Of a stretch of 8,329 nucleotides of DNA, positions 5,207-8,329 are shown piece by piece. The stretch comes from CAZIVE01 sp964542435 (GTDB lineage Bacteria > Bacteroidota > Bacteroidia > Bacteroidales > Tannerellaceae), in assembly GCA_964542435.1 (NCBI GenBank), contig CAZIVE010000117.1:1-8329 (forward strand). Direction: 5' to 3'. The notes beneath the pieces were generated by a model, which made no database searches, had not been told where the DNA came from, and saw only the letters and a list, made by a program, of their open reading frames with translations. The position numbers were made by a program, and so were the translations under genes. Positions within the stretch are counted from its first letter, which is position 1; every line of letters starts with the position of its first letter.

Positions 5207-6790
5207 ATGGACGAAATAAAAGTTAGTGAAGTTTCCGCCATCCTGAAGAAGGAACTGGAAGGAATCAGCACACACATCAAACTCGAAGAGGTGGGTACAG
5301 TCCTGCAGGTGAGCGATGGCGTGGTCCGTATCTACGGGCTCGACAATGCTGAGTCGAACGAACTACTTCAGTTCGACAACGGTATGGAAGCCATCGTGAT
5401 GAACCTCGAGGAGGACAACGTGGGTGCCGTATTGCTCGGACCGACCGACCAGATCAAAGAGGGCGACACCGTGAAACGTACCGGACGAATCGCCTCTATC
5501 GATGTGGGCGAAGGTATGATGGGACGTGTCATCGATCCGCTGGGCAATCCAATCGACGGAAAAGGTGAGATTACAGGTTCAAGATGCCGTATGCCTCTGG
5601 AGCGCAAAGCACCGGGCGTCATCTTCCGTCAGCCTGTAAACGAACCGTTGCAGACCGGTATCAAAGCCATCGATGCCATGATTCCTATCGGACGTGGACA
5701 GCGTGAACTGATCATCGGCGACCGCCAGACAGGTAAGACTAGTATCGCCATTGATACGATTATCAACCAGAGAAGCAACTACGAAGCCGGGAAGCCCGTT
5801 TACTGCATCTATGTAGCCATAGGTCAGAAAGGCTCTACAGTAGCTGCATTGGTAAAGAGTCTGGAAGAACATAAGGCAATGGATTACACGGTTGTCGTAA
5901 GTGCAACCGCCAGCGATCCTGCAGCATTGCAATATTACGCACCGTTTGCCGGTGCAGCCATCGGAGAATACTTCCGCGACAGCGGCCGCGATGCCTTGGT
6001 CGTCTATGATGACCTTTCCAAACAGGCCGTCTCCTATCGTGAGGTGTCTTTGATTCTGCGTCGTCCGTCAGGACGTGAAGCCTATCCGGGCGATATCTTC
6101 TATCTGCACTCCAGACTGCTCGAGCGTGCCGCTAAGATCATCAATCAGGATGATGTGGCAGCCACGATGAACGATCTGCCGGAATCGATGAAGGATAAAG
6201 TCAAAGGCGGTGGTTCACTGACCGCACTTCCCATCATTGAGACTCAGGCAGGCGACGTTGCAGCCTATATTCCGACCAATGTGATCTCCATCACCGATGG
6301 TCAGATATTCCTTGAGACGGATCTGTTCAACCAGGGCAACCGTCCGGCTATAAACGTTGGTATCTCCGTCTCTCGTGTCGGTGGTAACGCACAGTTGAAA
6401 GCCATGAAGAAGGTGGCAGGTACATTGAAGATCGATCAGGCACAGTTCCGCGAACTGGAGGCATTCTCAAAGTTCGGTGGAGATATGGATCCTGTAACCG
6501 CATTCACCATCGATAAAGGCCGCAAGAACGCACAGCTGCTCATCCAGCCGCAATATTCTCCTATGCCTGTCGGTGAACAGATTGCCATTCTCTATTGCGG
6601 TACAAACGGATTGCTCCGCGATGTGCCCGTGACAAAGGTGAGAGAATTTGAGGAGATGTTCCTTCAGGAGATGCGCAGAACCCATCAGAGCGATGTGCTC
6701 GACCATCTGCAGAAGGGCGAGATAGACGACACGATCAAGGCAACGCTGAAGGAAACGGCAGCTAAGATCGCAGAAGGATTCAAGCAATAA
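5207..6790 (+). CDS. atpA: F1Fo ATP synthase subunit alpha
   Basis: This is the non-catalytic nucleotide-binding subunit of the F1 head (527 aa), alternating with beta in the hexamer. The N-terminal helix (about 1-22) binds delta, followed by a beta-barrel (about 25-95). The P-loop GDRQTGKT is at 171-178 and the Walker B region is ALVVYDD (263-269). The arginine finger that completes the catalytic site on beta is R390 in GISVSRVGGNAQ (E. coli R376). Between LLERAA and GSLTALP it is about 7 residues longer than E. coli (around 310-336). The upstream site is weak (AAGG at 5193-5196). The 43-nt gap contains TTGACA- and TATAAT-like strings, but their spacing is wrong and they do not fit Bacteroidota promoters. 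atpG follows after 4 nt. Confidence 0.98.
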   Translation: MDEIKVSEVSAILKKELEGISTHIKLEEVGTVLQVSDGVVRIYGLDNAESNELLQFDNGMEAIVMNLEEDNVGAVLLGPTDQIKEGDTVKRTGRIASIDVGEGMMGRVIDPLGNPIDGKGEITGSRCRMPLERKAPGVIFRQPVNEPLQTGIKAIDAMIPIGRGQRELIIGDRQTGKTSIAIDTIINQRSNYEAGKPVYCIYVAIGQKGSTVAALVKSLEEHKAMDYTVVVSATASDPAALQYYAPFAGAAIGEYFRDSGRDALVVYDDLSKQAVSYREVSLILRRPSGREAYPGDIFYLHSRLLERAAKIINQDDVAATMNDLPESMKDKVKGGGSLTALPIIETQAGDVAAYIPTNVISITDGQIFLETDLFNQGNRPAINVGISVSRVGGNAQLKAMKKVAGTLKIDQAQFRELEAFSKFGGDMDPVTAFTIDKGRKNAQLLIQPQYSPMPVGEQIAILYCGTNGLLRDVPVTKVREFEEMFLQEMRRTHQSDVLDHLQKGEIDDTIKATLKETAAKIAEGFKQ

Positions 6791-6794
6791 TATC

Positions 6795-7661
6795 ATGGCG
6801 TCACTGAAAGAGATAAAACTGCGTGTTGCTTCTGTCAAGAGCACCGAGAAGATCACGTCGGCGATGAAGATCGTATCTTCATCCCGCCTGCATCATGCCG
6901 AAGGCCTCTCAGATCATACGCTTGCCTATACGACGAACCTCGGATCGCTGCTCGACAATCTGCTTTCATCGGGTGAGGATGATCTCTCATCTCCTTATCT
7001 GGAGAAACGAGAAGTGAAACGTGTGGCCATCATCCCTGTTTCATCATCCAGCGGACTCTGCGGCGCCTTCAATTCAAACATCTGGAAAGAACTGAACGCG
7101 CGTATCGACTTCTATAAGCAGACAGGAGCGGAGGTAAAGATCTACCCTGTCGGCAAGAAGGTTTCAGACAGTGCTGTAAAAGCCGGTTTCTCTGCCGACA
7201 CAACTTTCATGCAGATTGGCGTGCATCCTGCCTTTGCATCCGCAGAAGAGCTTGCCAACAAGCTTATGAAGGCTTTTGAAGACAAAGAAATCGACAAGGT
7301 GGAACTGATCTATCACCACTTCAAGAACCGCGGTCGTCAGATCCTCACCACGCGTGAGTGGCTTCCTATGGAGCCTCTCCAGAAGAAAGAGGCCGACGAA
7401 AAGCAGACCGAATATTTCTTCGAGCCCAGCGTCTCTTCTCTGTTGAAGAGACTGCTTCCTAAGATGCTTCACATGGACATCTACACGACACTACTCGATG
7501 CTTCGACTTCCGAACATGCCGCTCGCGTCCTTGCCATGCAGACAGCCAACGACAATGCCAACGACCTGATCAGCGATCTGACGCTCCAGTACAACAAGAC
7601 GCGTCAGCAATCCATCACCAACGAACTGCTCGACATCGTCGGCGGATCGGTGAACAGGTAA
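6795..7661 (+). CDS. atpG: F1Fo ATP synthase subunit gamma (rotor shaft)
   Basis: This 288-aa central shaft rotates inside the alpha/beta head and drives the binding-change cycle. The N-terminal helix contains the conserved IKLRVASVKSTEKITSAMKIV (about 7-27). The Rossmann-like middle domain carries SSGLCGAFN (85-93), the family's GLCGxxN region. The C-terminal helix includes LAMQTANDNANDLISDL and then YNKTRQQSITNELLDIVGG, which pairs with the N-terminal helix as a coiled coil. Length matches the family (E. coli 287 aa). It is the last atp gene: the next reading frame is 162 nt away behind its own promoter. Confidence 0.97.
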   Translation: MASLKEIKLRVASVKSTEKITSAMKIVSSSRLHHAEGLSDHTLAYTTNLGSLLDNLLSSGEDDLSSPYLEKREVKRVAIIPVSSSSGLCGAFNSNIWKELNARIDFYKQTGAEVKIYPVGKKVSDSAVKAGFSADTTFMQIGVHPAFASAEELANKLMKAFEDKEIDKVELIYHHFKNRGRQILTTREWLPMEPLQKKEADEKQTEYFFEPSVSSLLKRLLPKMLHMDIYTTLLDASTSEHAARVLAMQTANDNANDLISDLTLQYNKTRQQSITNELLDIVGGSVNR

Positions 7662-7689
7662 AATAGAGAGGTGAAGAACCCGTTGGTTA

Positions 7690-7721
7690 TTTGGAATGAG
7701 AAGTTTAATGTAGTAACTTTG
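7690..7721 (+). promoter_or_regulatory. Bacteroidetes-type promoter downstream of atpG
   Basis: TTTG (7690-7693) and TAACTTTG (7714-7721) are separated by 20 bp and match the -33/-7 consensus TTTG...TAnnTTTG well. A start site near 7727-7730 is expected. The -7 box runs into a small inverted repeat, GCAGC-gaa-GCTGC (7721-7733), which could act as an operator or as a 5' hairpin depending on the exact start. The element most likely serves the lipoprotein gene at 7824. Confidence 0.7.
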
Positions 7722-7748
7722 CAGCGAAGCTGCGAATCAAGATAAATG

Positions 7749-7794
7749 GATAAGGAAAAGCAAGAGGCGCAGTTTCTTGCTTTTCTTTTTTATC
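7749..7794 (+). terminator. Intrinsic terminator-like hairpin between atpG and the lipoprotein gene
   Basis: GAAAAGCAAGA (7755-7765) pairs perfectly with TCTTGCTTTTC (7775-7785) around a 9-nt loop and is followed by six T residues (7786-7791). An outer GATAA/TTATC pairing (7749-7753 with 7790-7794) can extend the stem. It is the only good terminator candidate after atpG and probably ends the atp transcript. It lies downstream of the 7690-7721 promoter and only about 30 nt before the lipoprotein start, so it could also act as an attenuator for that gene. Confidence 0.7.
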
Positions 7795-7823
7795 AAAGCA
7801 GCCACACTTTAAACAACACAGAA

Positions 7824-8329
7824 ATGAAAAAGCTTCACGGTTTATTTATGATGATGATGGTTCTGTCAGTATTGGTACTGGCAGCCTGCGGTGATGACGA
7901 TAAGAAAGAAACGACATCGAGAAATGTCACATTCGATTATAATGTCAATCTGTCTCCGGATATTCTTTCTCTTGCCGATGTAAGAGTGGAATATTATGAT
8001 GCAAGCGGCAAAATTGCAACAGAGACCATTACAGAGTCCTCCTGGAGCAAATCTCTTGCCTGCTCAAACCCTGAAAGATTCGGATACACCGTCATGATGT
8101 CGCCGAAATCCAACTTCAGTGATCTGCTCACCAAAGACAATTACACATTAGCCTATAGCTACAGCATCAACTACGGAACATCCGACGGACTTGCTGATAC
8201 AAACAGCAGTGGCGGTACAAGCGTTATCACCAAGAGCAATGCATTGGAATACATTCAGAATCACTCAACGGTCGTCTCTATCCACTACGCTGTAACCAGC
8301 TCCGGTGATAGTTACGAGATGTATAATTA
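7824..8329 (+). CDS. Putative surface lipoprotein, 3' end at window edge
   Basis: I do not recognise a family. At least 168 residues are visible. The window stops two bases (ta) into codon 169, which may be a stop or a tyrosine. The N-terminus is a lipoprotein signal: basic MKK, a hydrophobic run (7-21) and lipobox LAAC with Cys22 as the lipidated residue. The GDDDKK after the cysteine resembles the acidic export signals that send Bacteroidota lipoproteins to the outer surface. The rest is Ser/Thr/Tyr-rich with alternating polar and hydrophobic residues, suggesting beta-structure, with no further membrane segment. An in-frame ATG at 7746 would add 26 residues and bury the signal peptide inside the terminator hairpin, so 7824 is preferred. 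It has its own promoter and is probably not part of the ATP synthase. Confidence 0.85.
   Translation, partial: MKKLHGLFMMMMVLSVLVLAACGDDDKKETTSRNVTFDYNVNLSPDILSLADVRVEYYDASGKIATETITESSWSKSLACSNPERFGYTVMMSPKSNFSDLLTKDNYTLAYSYSINYGTSDGLADTNSSGGTSVITKSNALEYIQNHSTVVSIHYAVTSSGDSYEMYN

Noticed and set aside
498..8329. A novel multi-gene system hidden in the cluster
   Set aside because: Eight of the nine operon genes are clear ATP synthase subunits with intact key residues. Only the 2257-2658 gene and the non-coding elements remain unexplained.

Overview
The window carries a complete F-type (F1Fo) ATP synthase gene cluster on the + strand, followed by the start of a lipoprotein gene. The gene order is beta, epsilon, a small four-helix membrane protein, a, c, b, delta, alpha, gamma (atpD-atpC-x-atpB-atpE-atpF-atpH-atpA-atpG). 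That order, together with a long beta subunit, an epsilon subunit reduced to one domain, a signal-peptide-bearing subunit a, TAnnTTTG promoter elements and an acidic-tailed lipoprotein, points to Bacteroidota. A Prevotella-like member of the Bacteroidales is my best guess, inferred from general resemblance and not from a search.

Bases 1-497 are non-coding as far as I can tell. They contain four contiguous 22-bp units of an imperfect palindrome (48-135), an approximately 115-bp imperfect inverted repeat with smaller hairpins nested inside it (191-305), and a candidate promoter element (429-436) for the operon. Bases 498-7661 hold nine genes, with gaps of 2-5 bases or 4-base ATGA overlaps at most junctions. 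The larger gaps are 118 nt before atpE, 25 nt before atpF (with a strong Shine-Dalgarno sequence) and 43 nt before atpA. Bases 7662-7823 hold a well-formed Bacteroidetes promoter followed by a terminator-like hairpin. Bases 7824-8329 encode a lipoprotein that runs to the window edge.

The cluster encodes all eight canonical subunits: the a/b/c membrane sector (atpB, atpF, atpE), the alpha/beta catalytic hexamer (atpA, atpD), the central stalk gamma/epsilon (atpG, atpC) and the delta stator (atpH). The ninth gene sits where AtpI-type assembly proteins occur and is probably an Fo accessory protein. Catalytic and proton-path residues are all present, and the c subunit lacks the sodium-binding signature, so a proton-coupled enzyme is expected. 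The enzyme itself is a known system. The parts that look least explained are the two repeat structures upstream, the promoter-before-terminator arrangement after atpG, and the unnamed membrane protein.
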